Assembly: GCF_000359605.1 (NCBI RefSeq)
Contig: NZ_APML01000007.1
Coordinates: 1 to 64,000 of the forward strand
Length of the DNA stretch: 64,000 bases
Direction: 5' to 3'
Source: Gracilibacillus halophilus YIM-C55.5
GTDB taxonomy: Bacteria; Bacillota; Bacilli; Bacillales; Amphibacillaceae
A program made the translations under genes and the position numbers. The notes under the pieces are model-generated. The model was not told the DNA's origin. It ran no database searches and saw only the letters and a program-made list of their open reading frames with translations. Of the stretch, positions 1 to 9,050 are shown in pieces (position 1 is the stretch's first letter; every line of letters begins with the position of its first letter).

Positions 1-57
1 TTCTATCGAACATCTTATACTATTGTAACAAAGAACAGACTGCATTCGTAGAACGAT

Positions 58-87
58 TTGTTTCACGAATACCTAATTGGGTATAAT
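58..87 (+). promoter_or_regulatory. Probable sigma-A promoter for the rhodanese/MBL gene
   Basis: A TATAAT -10 hexamer lies at 82-87, with a weaker TTGTTT -35 candidate at 58-63 (18-bp spacer). It stands about 40 bp before the chosen start codon. The -35 match is imperfect, so only the -10 is firm. Confidence 0.45.
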
Positions 88-128
88 ATGTAGCAAGACA
101 TCTTATGATGAAACGGAGGAATGTACAA

Positions 129-1253
129 ATGACAAATCAAACAGTATCAACGGACCACGTAGCAAAAAAAATTCTTCAGCAAAAACCAATGTATTTGCTC
201 GATGTTCGCAAAACGAGCGACTTTAATGATTGGAAAATTGAAAGTGAATCATTTACTTATAAAAATGTCCCTTTTTCAGAAGTGAAAGAGGATGTTGACG
301 CCCTTGTAGAAGAATTACCAAAAGACCGTGATATTATCATCACTTGTGCCAAAGGGATCTCAGCAGGTAAAACAGCTGAAAAACTAAAAGAAGCTGGAAT
401 GGAGAATGTCTATCCGCTAGAAGGTGGGATGCGTGCTTGGAGCGAGCACTTAGAACCCGTAAAAATTGCTGATATTGAAGGTGGCGCGATTTATCAATTG
501 ATCCGTCTCGGTAAAGGTTGTTTATCCTACATGGTGATATCAGGTGATGAGGCTGCCGTTATTGATCCAACACGGATGACTGATGTATTTGTTCATTTTG
601 CAAAAGAAAAAGGCGCGACCATTCGTTACGCCATCGATACCCATCTACATGCTGACCACATATCTGGCGGACAAGCATTAGCAGAACAAACTCAAGCTCG
701 TTATTATTTACCGCCAAAAGACGCCACAGAAGTAACATATGAATACGAGCCACTAGAAGGTGGAAATACGATAACTGTTGGTGAGGCTACCATAGAGGTA
801 GAAGCTTTATATTCACCGGGGCATACGATCGGGTCAACTTCACTCATTGTGAACCAACAATTTTTATTCACGGGGGATATTCTGTTTATTGATTCGATTG
901 GACGTCCGGATTTAGCAGGAAAGGCAGAAGACTGGGTAGGGGATTTGCGTGAAACGCTTTACAATCGCTATAGGAAACTTAGTTCATCATTGATCGTTTT
1001 ACCTGCCCACTTTGCTACGAATCATGAAATGAATCAAGATGGTTCAGTCGCAAAAACATTAGGCGATTTATTTGCCAATAACCACGGATTAAATGTTGAG
1101 GATGAAACATCGTTCCGAAAAATGGTCACTGAAAACTTACCTCCTCAGCCAAATAGTTATCAGCAAATCCGTGAGACAAATATGGGAAAAATCAATCCTG
1201 CTTCAGAGGAAAAACAGGAAATGGAAACAGGTCCCAACCGTTGTGCCATATAA
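129..1253 (+). CDS. Rhodanese / metallo-beta-lactamase fusion, persulfide dioxygenase-like hydrolase
   Basis: The protein has about 374 residues. The first 100 residues form a rhodanese-like domain with the active-site cysteine in CAKGISAGK; the rest is a metallo-beta-lactamase fold with the metal motif HLHADH and further metal-ligand regions in [15 protein letters not shown] and LPAHF. Families with this pairing (ETHE1, CstB and YrkH-like proteins) oxidise or move sulfane sulfur from low-molecular-weight persulfides in the cytoplasm; the exact substrate cannot be read from sequence. Translation could start at 105, but a GGAGGA site at 115-120 sits 8 bases before the ATG at 129, so 129 is preferred. 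It stands alone, with a long palindrome after it and no obvious sulfide regulator beside it. Confidence 0.85.
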   Translation: MTNQTVSTDHVAKKILQQKPMYLLDVRKTSDFNDWKIESESFTYKNVPFSEVKEDVDALVEELPKDRDIIITCAKGISAGKTAEKLKEAGMENVYPLEGGMRAWSEHLEPVKIADIEGGAIYQLIRLGKGCLSYMVISGDEAAVIDPTRMTDVFVHFAKEKGATIRYAIDTHLHADHISGGQALAEQTQARYYLPPKDATEVTYEYEPLEGGNTITVGEATIEVEALYSPGHTIGSTSLIVNQQFLFTGDILFIDSIGRPDLAGKAEDWVGDLRETLYNRYRKLSSSLIVLPAHFATNHEMNQDGSVAKTLGDLFANNHGLNVEDETSFRKMVTENLPPQPNSYQQIRETNMGKINPASEEKQEMETGPNRCAI

Positions 1254-1316
1254 TTTTCAGATATAGCTGACTTTTATTAAACATTTTCTTTTCTATCATA
1301 GTTTATAAACATAACG

Positions 1317-1392
1317 TAACTGGAAAAATACGCTCGCTGCGGGAACTTGGCACTCTCGGGTTCCCCTAGCGTCTCGTATATTTTCCAGTTAC
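1317..1392. repeat. Long imperfect palindrome between convergent genes
   Basis: GTAACTGGAAAAATACG at 1317-1333 is mirrored, with one extra base, at 1375-1392. Inner arms GGGAAC (1341-1346) and GTTCCC (from about 1360) extend the foldback. It may act as a bidirectional terminator, but there is no clean T-run, and its shape is that of the palindromic interspersed repeats seen in several Bacillaceae genomes (from memory). A fragment resembling the right arm recurs near 18,668. Confidence 0.6.
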
Positions 1393-1432
1393 TTAGATCC
1401 ATTCACGACTTCTTTATATTTCTAAATGGCTA

Positions 1433-4400
1433 TTATTCAACGCTTATGTCTGGTGTCCAGCCATCGAGTACATTTTTCACCGTATATTCTTGAGCTTCTT
1501 CGTTACTTAGTTGTCTTCTACTATCATTTACGACAGCGCCTGGCCCCTCATTATTGTATTCATATAATCGAGCATCTTCAGGTTGAAAGCCGCCCATTTC
1601 CGTCCAGCCTTCATCTTTAATATGCTCACCTAAATGACTGTTCATATAGACCACATTCGCGATTGCGCTTGGATTACTACTCGGCTGCCAAGGCCTGCCG
1701 AGATACACCGTATTTTCTGGTGCATCACTGGTCAGTGTACTATTCAAAAACAAAAAACCAAATGGTTGGTCCACTTGAGTGCTAGCTGCGGTGATATAAC
1801 CATTATTGCTATCAGATCCTCTATCTAACGAATGGATCGTACAGTTTTCAAATACCGCACGCGCTGCACCAAAGATAAAATCGACATCTCCTTCTATATA
1901 ACTTTCATAATAATATTGTGAACCTGAGTGAGCGAGCAACGTGTCTTGATTCCCTAATAATCGTACATTTTGAAAAACCATGCGTTCTCCTGATGCATTC
2001 ACCGCAACAGCTTGCTTACCTTCTACATCTAAAGATTCATCAAAGCTGTTTTCAATCGTCAAATTTTTGATCGTCATATCATCTGCTCGTAAAAACGCCG
2101 TTGCACTTCCACTTGTTCCGATCGTTCCACCGACACCGTTCTCTTTACCTGCATAATTGTCATAACGAATAACTGTATTCTCTTCATCTTCCCCAATCAA
2201 TGTGACATGCGGTTTATCTGTAGGTATATCGATCACTTCTTCATAAACACCCTTTTTAATTAAGATCTCCACCGGCATATCATTTCCTTCTGGCACAGCG
2301 TCTACTGCAGCTTGCACCGATTCATAATCACCAGAATCATCTTTTGCCACAACGAGTTTATTTTCTATCGCCTTCATATTCTCAGTAAAATCCTCCAATT
2401 TTTCTACTTGGCCTTCAACAAGAGAACGTCCTTTTGAATCTGTACTACTTTCTCCCACGACTTGAGCATACACATTATGAACGAAATATCCTGTGGTTTC
2501 TGCTGTTTCCAATAATAACTGGCCGTAGCTACCACCCCATTGGTATCCGTTTCTTCTTTCGGCCTCGATCTCATGAATATCATGTTTAATCACACCATCG
2601 CGTCCAGAAAAGATTGGTTTATTCGTACCAATTTCATAAAATCGATACCAAGTGACTGCATCTTCATCTTCAACAAAATACTCACCGTTTTCATTGCCGC
2701 CACTCACATAGCGAACTCCTTCTAATTTCACTTCATCATACCACTGCAAGGCCGCCTTTACCGATTCACGAATTTCAGAAGACTCATCCATTCGTTCCAT
2801 CAAAAAGCGTGTAATACCAACCGATTCGCTACCAGAAATCGAAGGATGCTCGTAACTGCGAGCGCCGACGGGTTCATACGTTTCAGGGTCATGTTGTTGC
2901 CCCCACGCTGTCTTCACCCCATCCACTTCAATTTGCGCTTGTAAAATATAATCAACTGCTTGATCAATTCTTCGTTCTATTTCCTTGCGATCGCTATCCG
3001 AAATAATATCGGTATGATATGGGTAGCTTTGATTGACGATATCATCGTACATGTTCAATACACGAATCATAGCTTCATCATTAAACGTCACCATATCAGA
3101 ATAATTCCCGCGTCGTGGATAGACTTGAGCAAAACCACCACTTTCATATTGAAGGTCATATAAAAAGCTGAGACCTTTCTGAAAACTTTCTCTATACTTT
3201 TCCTCCCCAGTCGCAGCATATACTTCAGCTAAAAAAGCCATTTCCTTAATCGTCGCATCATTATCGATCATGCCCAGTTCTACTCCATCACTGTTGCTCC
3301 ATTCGGAACGAGGGGCTTCACCATCCCACGAAGTACTATAATCAATACCTTTAGACCAGCCACCATGATCCATCTGCCAACTAATCATATGGTCCGCTCG
3401 CTCTTTGGCCGACTCCACATCTCCACTAAAAGAAGGTTCCTCTTCTTCTAGATAAAAGTGGCTACCATCTAACGTTTCCATCGTTTCATAAAGAATCACC
3501 GTATTTCCGAAACGATCTGTTGTCACTGTAGCATATGGTGCGCGCAATGTTCGGTTTAAGAGTGGCGACAAACTATCCCAGCTTCCCGTTGGAACAGATA
3601 ACTCGATATCATTTATGTCTACTTCTCCTAGCGACCCATTCATCGTCACAGCGATAAGTTGCTCATCCAACGCATCGACTCTTGCCACACGAAGATGATC
3701 ATTCGTTTTATCAGATTGATCTGTTAAACGATCAACCATTTCTTTCGCTTCCGCCCAAGTCATGTCACTCTTAATGCCGTAATTATTTGGAGAATTCGGA
3801 TTCATAATCCCTTGCCTTGCTAACTGTCCTATCATACCGGATTTTTCTTCCTCTTCTGGTACCATGTCCATCAAATCACCAATAATTAAAGCAACTTCTC
3901 TCTTGCTTAATGATGAATTGATCGGCAAGTCTTCCCATAAAAATGCTGGAACGTAATGATTGGCTTTGGCAATCTCTGCAGCATAAATTCCCCAATCGTC
4001 TTTCTCCACGTGACCAATCGACGTACGTGGATCCATATTTTGAAATTTTTCTTGATCACTAAAACCGAATGCTCGATTGATAAGTGCTAATAACTCAATG
4101 CCTGTAATCTTCTCATTCTGTTTATTGCTTATGTCTCCCACAACGCCTAATTGTCGTAATTTCTTTAGCGTCAAACCATCAACAAGCTCTTCTAATGGGA
4201 CTTCTTCTGTCTCTACCGGCGCAAACTCATTATCCGTAGTGATCCGATTATGAATATTGAGATGATCAATATTTCCGCCACCCTCTGCACCAGTTGCCGT
4301 TAATCGAATCGTTTGGTCACCTGCTGGAAGATCAATCTCTGTTGATGCTACCTTCCACTCGGCCCAATCACCAGTTGGTGGAAATGGTAATTCTTGTTTC

Positions 4401-5125
4401 ACTTCCCCATTCACACTAATTTCAGCTGGGCGATTGCTACCACCGGCATGAGCATAGCGAAAGTCCACACGATACGTACCTGCTACCGGAACATTGACAT
4501 CCCATTCAATAAAACCACCTGGAGCATTTGGATTATAATCAACAAAACCTGTCCCCGTAAAACCTTGATGTTTATTATCTGTAATAATTCCTTCTCCTTC
4601 AGCATCTTCCGCCTCTTCTATCATATCGACGGAACGATAAACATATAAATGGTCAATATTTGCACCACCTTCAGAAGCAGTAGCTGTCAAACGAACCGTA
4701 TGAGTACCTTCAGATAAAGCTACCGTTTCGGTCGTATACATATAATCGTCAAAATCACCTGTTTGTGGGAAATCTTTTTTCTCATTTACCATCTCGTCAT
4801 CTACTTTCAATGTTGCATGACGATTATCAGGTTTACCATGTGCATAACGTATCGCCAACACATAGTCTGCTTCTTTTTCTACATCAATGGTCCATTCAAC
4901 AAATCCTCCTGGTTCATTGGGATCAAAATCAATAAAACCATCACCTGTAAAACCCGTATGTTTATTATCAACAATAAATCCATCGCCCTCGGCATTTTCC
5001 GCTTCATATAATTGCCCTGGGTATTGAATCGTTTCTTCTGCTTTCATACTATGACCTGCAAATGCCCAACAAAAAATGATACCGACTACGACCAAAGCAA
5101 CCTTCCAACACTGATTCAATTTCAT
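1433..5125 (-). CDS. Secreted multidomain pectinase: 2 CBM, SLH-like repeats, PL10 pectate lyase, CE8 pectinesterase
   Basis: About 1230 residues. The ATG at 5125 is preferred over an upstream start at 5161 because AAAGGTGG lies 8 bases before it and a signal peptide follows at once. Domains in order (rough residues): signal peptide 1-30; two CBM6/35-like beta-sandwich modules 35-165 and 168-295; a divergent SLH-like region about 310-485; a PelA/PL10 pectate lyase about 570-875 with the MDHGGWSKG block; a CE8 pectin methylesterase about 925-1215 with GNQDTL and DVDFIFGA (the two catalytic Asp regions) and the YLGRPW arginine. De-esterification by CE8 exposes polygalacturonate for the lyase, so the fusion couples two steps. 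The SLH-like part could hold the enzyme at the cell wall (inference). An AraC regulator lies upstream on the same strand and a cre site lies between promoter and start. Confidence 0.9.
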   Translation of the reverse strand: MKLNQCWKVALVVVGIIFCWAFAGHSMKAEETIQYPGQLYEAENAEGDGFIVDNKHTGFTGDGFIDFDPNEPGGFVEWTIDVEKEADYVLAIRYAHGKPDNRHATLKVDDEMVNEKKDFPQTGDFDDYMYTTETVALSEGTHTVRLTATASEGGANIDHLYVYRSVDMIEEAEDAEGEGIITDNKHQGFTGTGFVDYNPNAPGGFIEWDVNVPVAGTYRVDFRYAHAGGSNRPAEISVNGEVKQELPFPPTGDWAEWKVASTEIDLPAGDQTIRLTATGAEGGGNIDHLNIHNRITTDNEFAPVETEEVPLEELVDGLTLKKLRQLGVVGDISNKQNEKITGIELLALINRAFGFSDQEKFQNMDPRTSIGHVEKDDWGIYAAEIAKANHYVPAFLWEDLPINSSLSKREVALIIGDLMDMVPEEEEKSGMIGQLARQGIMNPNSPNNYGIKSDMTWAEAKEMVDRLTDQSDKTNDHLRVARVDALDEQLIAVTMNGSLGEVDINDIELSVPTGSWDSLSPLLNRTLRAPYATVTTDRFGNTVILYETMETLDGSHFYLEEEEPSFSGDVESAKERADHMISWQMDHGGWSKGIDYSTSWDGEAPRSEWSNSDGVELGMIDNDATIKEMAFLAEVYAATGEEKYRESFQKGLSFLYDLQYESGGFAQVYPRRGNYSDMVTFNDEAMIRVLNMYDDIVNQSYPYHTDIISDSDRKEIERRIDQAVDYILQAQIEVDGVKTAWGQQHDPETYEPVGARSYEHPSISGSESVGITRFLMERMDESSEIRESVKAALQWYDEVKLEGVRYVSGGNENGEYFVEDEDAVTWYRFYEIGTNKPIFSGRDGVIKHDIHEIEAERRNGYQWGGSYGQLLLETAETTGYFVHNVYAQVVGESSTDSKGRSLVEGQVEKLEDFTENMKAIENKLVVAKDDSGDYESVQAAVDAVPEGNDMPVEILIKKGVYEEVIDIPTDKPHVTLIGEDEENTVIRYDNYAGKENGVGGTIGTSGSATAFLRADDMTIKNLTIENSFDESLDVEGKQAVAVNASGERMVFQNVRLLGNQDTLLAHSGSQYYYESYIEGDVDFIFGAARAVFENCTIHSLDRGSDSNNGYITAASTQVDQPFGFLFLNSTLTSDAPENTVYLGRPWQPSSNPSAIANVVYMNSHLGEHIKDEGWTEMGGFQPEDARLYEYNNEGPGAVVNDSRRQLSNEEAQEYTVKNVLDGWTPDISVE

Positions 5126-5146
5126 AGCATCCACCTTTCTATTAAT

Positions 5147-5160
5147 AGATAGCGCTTTCA
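5147..5160 (-). promoter_or_regulatory. Catabolite-responsive element (cre) before the pectinase gene
   Basis: The minus strand reads TGAAAGCGCTATCT, matching all 14 positions of the Bacillus CcpA consensus TGWAARCGYTWNCW. It lies 22 bases upstream of the start codon and downstream of an extended -10 (TGCTATACT, about 5166-5174), a position that would block transcription when preferred sugars are present. Confidence 0.75.
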
Positions 5161-5260
5161 TAATTTAGTATAGCAATAAAGGGAAAACATTTTTTGCAGA
5201 CTTTTGGTCAGTTAGATTACATTTTTTGTTGGTATGATATGCCCATATAGTTGACTATAT

Positions 5261-6091
5261 TTATTCCTTTTTTCGACGAAACGCACTTGGAGCAATACCG
5301 ACGATTTCTCGAAACATCCTGTAAAAATGAACATTTGTGGTGTAACCGACTTGAGATGCTATTTGATTAACTTGAAGATTCGTTTCCTTTAATAGACGTT
5401 CAGCTTCGGCCACTCGTATTCGATTGACATAACTAGTGAAACTATAACCAGTAACTTGTTTAAACATGCGACTTATATAATGCTCGTTAAGATGGAAGCG
5501 CTCTGAAAGAAAACGAAGTGAGAGGTCTAAATAATAGTAAGAATGAATAAACCCCAATAGTTCAGATACATGGTGCTGATACCGCTTATCAACAAAGATA
5601 TTCTCTTCATGGGTTGTGAGAATCCGTCTACTTTCAATTAACAATTGTGATAGTAGATTTTGCAAATAGAGTTGAGCATATGGATCATGCGCCTGGTATT
5701 CTTCAGTCATTTTATAAAATAACTGATTGAAGAGTGCAATGTCTTGATCCGGAATCGTCAATACATGTGGCCCTTCCGCAAATAATTCTTGTATGATTCC
5801 TTCATACGACGACGTAAGAAAACTTCCATGAAAATTGAGTACAATTCGTTGATGCGCGACTCCCTGTTTTTCAAATGTTTGATGCAAAGTATTTCGATCA
5901 ATGAATACCATTTGGTTTTCATGTACTTTAAATTCCTGACCTTGGATACGATAAAAACGTTCTCCTTGTACTAAATAATAGATTTCATAATCATGATGTA
6001 AATGCGGCACCTTCATTTGCTTTGTATTTTGTTGATCGGCTACATGGACATAAATCGATTGATTCCGGATCGATGTGTTCACCTTTTCCAC
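5261..6091 (-). CDS. AraC-family transcriptional regulator with cupin sensor domain
   Basis: 276 residues. The N-terminal part (about 20-130) has the cupin-like sugar-sensing pattern, with HLHHDYEIYYLVQG near residue 30. The C-terminal 100 residues carry two helix-turn-helix motifs of AraC type (LSLRFLSERFHLNEHYISRM and the NQIASQVGYTTNVHFYRMF block). The start is a GTG with a GGGCGGG-type ribosome site about 8 bases before it. It lies directly upstream of the pectinase gene on the same strand, so control of that gene by pectin-derived sugars is the natural inference. The effector is unknown. Confidence 0.88.
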   Translation of the reverse strand: MEKVNTSIRNQSIYVHVADQQNTKQMKVPHLHHDYEIYYLVQGERFYRIQGQEFKVHENQMVFIDRNTLHQTFEKQGVAHQRIVLNFHGSFLTSSYEGIIQELFAEGPHVLTIPDQDIALFNQLFYKMTEEYQAHDPYAQLYLQNLLSQLLIESRRILTTHEENIFVDKRYQHHVSELLGFIHSYYYLDLSLRFLSERFHLNEHYISRMFKQVTGYSFTSYVNRIRVAEAERLLKETNLQVNQIASQVGYTTNVHFYRMFREIVGIAPSAFRRKKE

Positions 6092-6280
6092 CGATATCCC
6101 GCCCTTCTATTTTACGCTATATACTAGATATTTACGTGACAGAACAAAAAATTCCTGCTAAATGAATGAAAAACGGGTCATTATAACTATCATATTTTGT
6201 TATAAAGTGGTGTGACCTATATCGTAAACATTGCGTCTATTATATGTATGATAATTCCAAATTTTGAAAGGAGAATGAAT

Positions 6281-6742
6281 ATGAAGGCAATGGTTCAATT
6301 GTGCATTGTAACGATGGTCATATGCGTAGGGGGTGTTCTGTTTACTTCCACTCTCGTTGCTCATGAGAAACCGACCTCTGATCAAAAAGACAACCTCATT
6401 TCCATCCAAGCGACTGACTACATTCTTGCTGGTGAATCAAGCTTACGGGAAGCTGGTGATGATTGGCTTACTACTAGCTGTCGTACCCGAGCAAAAGTCG
6501 ACGTTAACCGTATCTCCTGTCATATCTTCTTGCAATACTGGAACTCATCATCTAGTGAATGGCGTAATACCGGTGCGAGTCAAGAATATGTAAGTTATTC
6601 TTCCGATGATGTTAGAGGCTATCCTGAATTTTCAAACCTCCCAAATGGGTACTATTATCGAATTCAAACATCCCACGTTGTTAGACATCTTGGCATCTAT
6701 GAATCTTTTACAAGTACAACTTCATATGTTTTGATTGATTAG
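6281..6742 (+). CDS. Small secreted protein of unknown function
   Basis: 153 residues starting with an N-terminal signal peptide (hydrophobic stretch about residues 5-25, cleavage likely near the AHEK position). The mature part is about 125 residues, rich in Ser, Thr and Tyr, with two cysteines (SCRTRAKV and ISCHIF) that could form a disulfide, and ends in a Thr/Ser-rich beta-strand pattern. This resembles small extracytoplasmic DUF families of bacilli, but I cannot assign one. GAAAGGAG stands 8 bases before the ATG at 6281; an upstream in-frame start at 6212 lacks this. The gene is transcribed opposite to its neighbours and ends just before an inverted-repeat element. Confidence 0.7.
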   Translation: MKAMVQLCIVTMVICVGGVLFTSTLVAHEKPTSDQKDNLISIQATDYILAGESSLREAGDDWLTTSCRTRAKVDVNRISCHIFLQYWNSSSSEWRNTGASQEYVSYSSDDVRGYPEFSNLPNGYYYRIQTSHVVRHLGIYESFTSTTSYVLID

Positions 6743-6753
6743 AAAATGATCCA

Positions 6754-6885
6754 CTGGGACAAAAGAGTAATTAGAAAGGAGAAATCTGAACATTAAAGTT
6801 TAAGTTCACACACCACTTAGGCAAAATCCTTCGCTTAACATAAAATTGTTCGGATTCTTGCTCTCGCTATTTAGTTTTGTCCCAG
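6754..6885. repeat. 132-bp inverted-repeat element bounded by CTGGGACAAAA
   Basis: CTGGGACAAAA at 6754-6764 is exactly inverted at 6875-6885 (TTTTGTCCCAG). A nested second pair, AATCTGAAC (6783-6791) and GTTCGGATT (6848-6856), matches at 8 of 9 positions. The whole can fold into one long hairpin. Sequences beginning GGCTGGGACAAAAC are, from memory, scattered repeats in many Firmicutes. No coding capacity is visible. It fills the gap between the secreted protein gene and the anti-sigma gene. Confidence 0.6.
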
Positions 6886-6891
6886 CCTCCC

Positions 6892-7653
6892 TTAATGGAT
6901 CGAGCGAGCAATTGAAAGAATTTTGTCACGACTAATATTTCCTTCCATCCGCCAGTGAAACGTATGGTCTTGCCATTCCACTTGGTAAAATTCTTCTTTA
7001 TACAAGGTCAGTGTAGCTTGATAATGATTGATCTCAATTTTCTCAACCGACGTATCCTGATTGTCAATAATTTGAGAATTTGACAAACTTTCACCAGGAG
7101 CAGATTGCTCAACCATCAAATACTGTTCATCATCACTCATATAATTCTGCTGTACTCGTTGTATGTGATTTTCCTGATGATAATAAACAACCACTTGATC
7201 GAGTGAGAAGTTGTCTAGTAATTTGCTCGGTTGATGAAGGTCAAAGTCTGTTATTTGTTGTGCTTTGCTCCAACTCATTTGTCTATTTTCTATCTTATTT
7301 TTAGATACATTAATGTTGCTAAATTCCTTATCCACTTGATTCGGTTCCATCGATGGATCATGACTTGAATTTGTAATCTGAGTCACTTCACCTTGCTCTT
7401 GAATAAAATATTTCGTAATCCAACCAAAGGCTTGCATATCGCTGGCATATAAAAATACGGTCCCTATCAAACAAATGAAGAATATGGAAACCGCCGTGAA
7501 TAGCGATCGATATTTTCTTTTCGGTCTTTCACGTTTCAACCGCCCAACGATTTGTTCCCAATTTTTTTCCTTTTGATCATATTCATCTTCTACTTGATAA
7601 TACTCCTCTGTCAACCATTGCTGTAGTTTCGAATCGTGGCCATGATCATTCAT
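6892..7653 (-). CDS. Single-pass membrane protein, probable anti-sigma factor
   Basis: 253 residues: a charged cytoplasmic N-terminus (1-47), one membrane span (about 48-70), and an extracellular part ending in a DUF4367-like domain (about 150-253). The start overlaps the sigma-factor stop by 4 bases, the usual sign of translational coupling in sigma/anti-sigma pairs. The N-terminal segment would bind and hold the ECF sigma factor, and the outer domain would sense an envelope signal. No zinc-binding HxxxCxxC motif is seen, so it is not a ZAS-type anti-sigma factor. The role rests on gene context and topology. Confidence 0.75.
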   Translation of the reverse strand: MNDHGHDSKLQQWLTEEYYQVEDEYDQKEKNWEQIVGRLKRERPKRKYRSLFTAVSIFFICLIGTVFLYASDMQAFGWITKYFIQEQGEVTQITNSSHDPSMEPNQVDKEFSNINVSKNKIENRQMSWSKAQQITDFDLHQPSKLLDNFSLDQVVVYYHQENHIQRVQQNYMSDDEQYLMVEQSAPGESLSNSQIIDNQDTSVEKIEINHYQATLTLYKEEFYQVEWQDHTFHWRMEGNISRDKILSIARSIH

Positions 7654-8237
7654 CGATTGTCACCACCAATCCAACTTCGTTTCTTATCACGCTCGATCAT
7701 ATCTTTCAATACCTTTCTAGCCCGGTATAACCTTGTTTTGACTGTTCCCATTTTTACATCTAGAAAATTAGCGATCTCGTGAACCGACCATTCATGAATG
7801 TACTTTAACAAAATAATTTCCCGATACTCAGGCTTTAATTCGTTAATAATCTCTAACAAATCTTCTTTTATCAGTCGCTGTTCCACAATCGTTTCCAGTT
7901 GAGCTACTTCTTCTGGATTATAGTCAATTAAGTTTTCGTTCGATTGATCGATTTTAACTTCTGTTTTACTTTTTCGCTTACGTAAAATATCAATCGCTGT
8001 GCGAGTTGCTATCGTCGATAACCAAGCACCAATTCGCTCTTTATCCTCGATTCTATCCATATGTTTATATGCTTTTACAAAGGTTTCTTGCAAAGCATCT
8101 TGCGCTAAATAAGTGTCTCTCGTAATAAAATAAACATCACGATACACCCTCGAGTAAAACATATCATAGAGTAGACGGAATTCTTCTTCAGTAGGTTCCG
8201 TTTTTTTAAAAAATTTTCGCCACATATCCCATCGCAT
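7650..8237 (-). CDS. ECF-type RNA polymerase sigma factor
   Basis: 195 residues. Region 2 spans about 25-95 and includes the core-binding and -10 recognition helices (DALQETFVKAYKHM; WLSTIATRTAIDILRKRK). Region 4 spans about 130-185 with the helix-turn-helix ELKPEYREIILLKY and VKMGTVKTRLYRARK. The length is normal for sigma-W/X-like factors. The ATG at 8237 has GAGG 5 bases upstream; a second in-frame ATG four codons later (8225) is also possible. It is co-transcribed with the overlapping anti-sigma gene. A TGTTATAAT extended -10 lies upstream near 8265-8275. Target genes are not visible in the window. Confidence 0.9.
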   Translation of the reverse strand: MRWDMWRKFFKKTEPTEEEFRLLYDMFYSRVYRDVYFITRDTYLAQDALQETFVKAYKHMDRIEDKERIGAWLSTIATRTAIDILRKRKSKTEVKIDQSNENLIDYNPEEVAQLETIVEQRLIKEDLLEIINELKPEYREIILLKYIHEWSVHEIANFLDVKMGTVKTRLYRARKVLKDMIERDKKRSWIGGDNR

Positions 8238-8344
8238 CCTTACCTCTATTCAATCAATATAGAAAATTATAACATTTATCCCATATTATGAAGTGGGTTT
8301 TTGTAAATTTTTTATATTTTTTATCATAATAGGTTTGAATGCGA

Positions 8345-8372
8345 AAAAAGAGCATGCGTAGCTAACGCATAC
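8345..8372 (-). terminator. Rho-independent terminator of the DUF2798 gene
   Basis: ATGCGT (8354-8359) pairs with ACGCAT (8365-8370) around a TAGCT loop on the minus strand, followed by a run of six T. Confidence 0.65.
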
Positions 8373-8416
8373 CCTTTGTTTACATTAAAGTATCAGTAAA
8401 AATTTCAAAAACTTAA

Positions 8417-8899
8417 TTAATGAACAACTGCTTTATTCTTTTGTATAACATTCGTGAACACAAATCTCACAAGTGGCCCCATAACTAATAATTGAAGCGG
8501 TAATGCAAGGATGAAATTTTTAATAAATATCGTTCCATACATTCCTAACATACTATATTCACTTAATCCTTGACCGACATATGTCATAACAAGCCCAAAT
8601 AAGGACATAAAAAAGACCATGCCTAAGATCATGAAAGCTGATATATTTAACACAACCAAAAGCTTCTTCGACTTATCAAATGGAAGGGCAAAGGTGATTT
8701 TCTTCGCTAGCGGACCCACAACAAACAAATCTAACAATAACGCTAAAACAAATCCACACATCACTTCTATTAAAACAGTATGAAAGGTTAATTCCTCTAC
8801 GGTACCGATGACAAAAAGGTTGTACGAAGCCATCACCGCAACCATACCTGAGCACATCATTAAACCAAAAATAAAACTTTCCTTCTTATTTGTTGGCAT
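8417..8899 (-). CDS. DUF2798 family membrane protein
   Basis: 160 residues with four predicted membrane helices arranged as two similar halves, each starting with a short charged turn and containing an L/G-PLAKK- or MGPLVRF-type motif, as in DUF2798 proteins. Function unknown; an integral membrane role is certain from hydrophobicity. The chosen ATG (8899) has GAGGGGGAG 9 bases upstream; earlier in-frame ATGs at 8923 and 8908 overlap or precede that site. It is a single-gene transcript with a terminator downstream. Confidence 0.75.
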   Translation of the reverse strand: MPTNKKESFIFGLMMCSGMVAVMASYNLFVIGTVEELTFHTVLIEVMCGFVLALLLDLFVVGPLAKKITFALPFDKSKKLLVVLNISAFMILGMVFFMSLFGLVMTYVGQGLSEYSMLGMYGTIFIKNFILALPLQLLVMGPLVRFVFTNVIQKNKAVVH

Positions 8900-9050
8900 A
8901 ACAAACATCTCCCCCTCAATCACTTTTCTAGTTGCTTAGTATAGCAATCATTTCCTTGTTATATAAGTGAACATTTTGTGAACATTATCAATATATAATT
9001 ACTTTCGTACATACAAGGGGGATAAATTTCTCAAGAACGCAACTATATCG

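Noticed and set aside
6212-6280. Longer N-terminus for the small secreted protein
   Set aside because: The extra 23 codons have no ribosome site, while GAAAGGAG and a signal peptide support the start at 6281.
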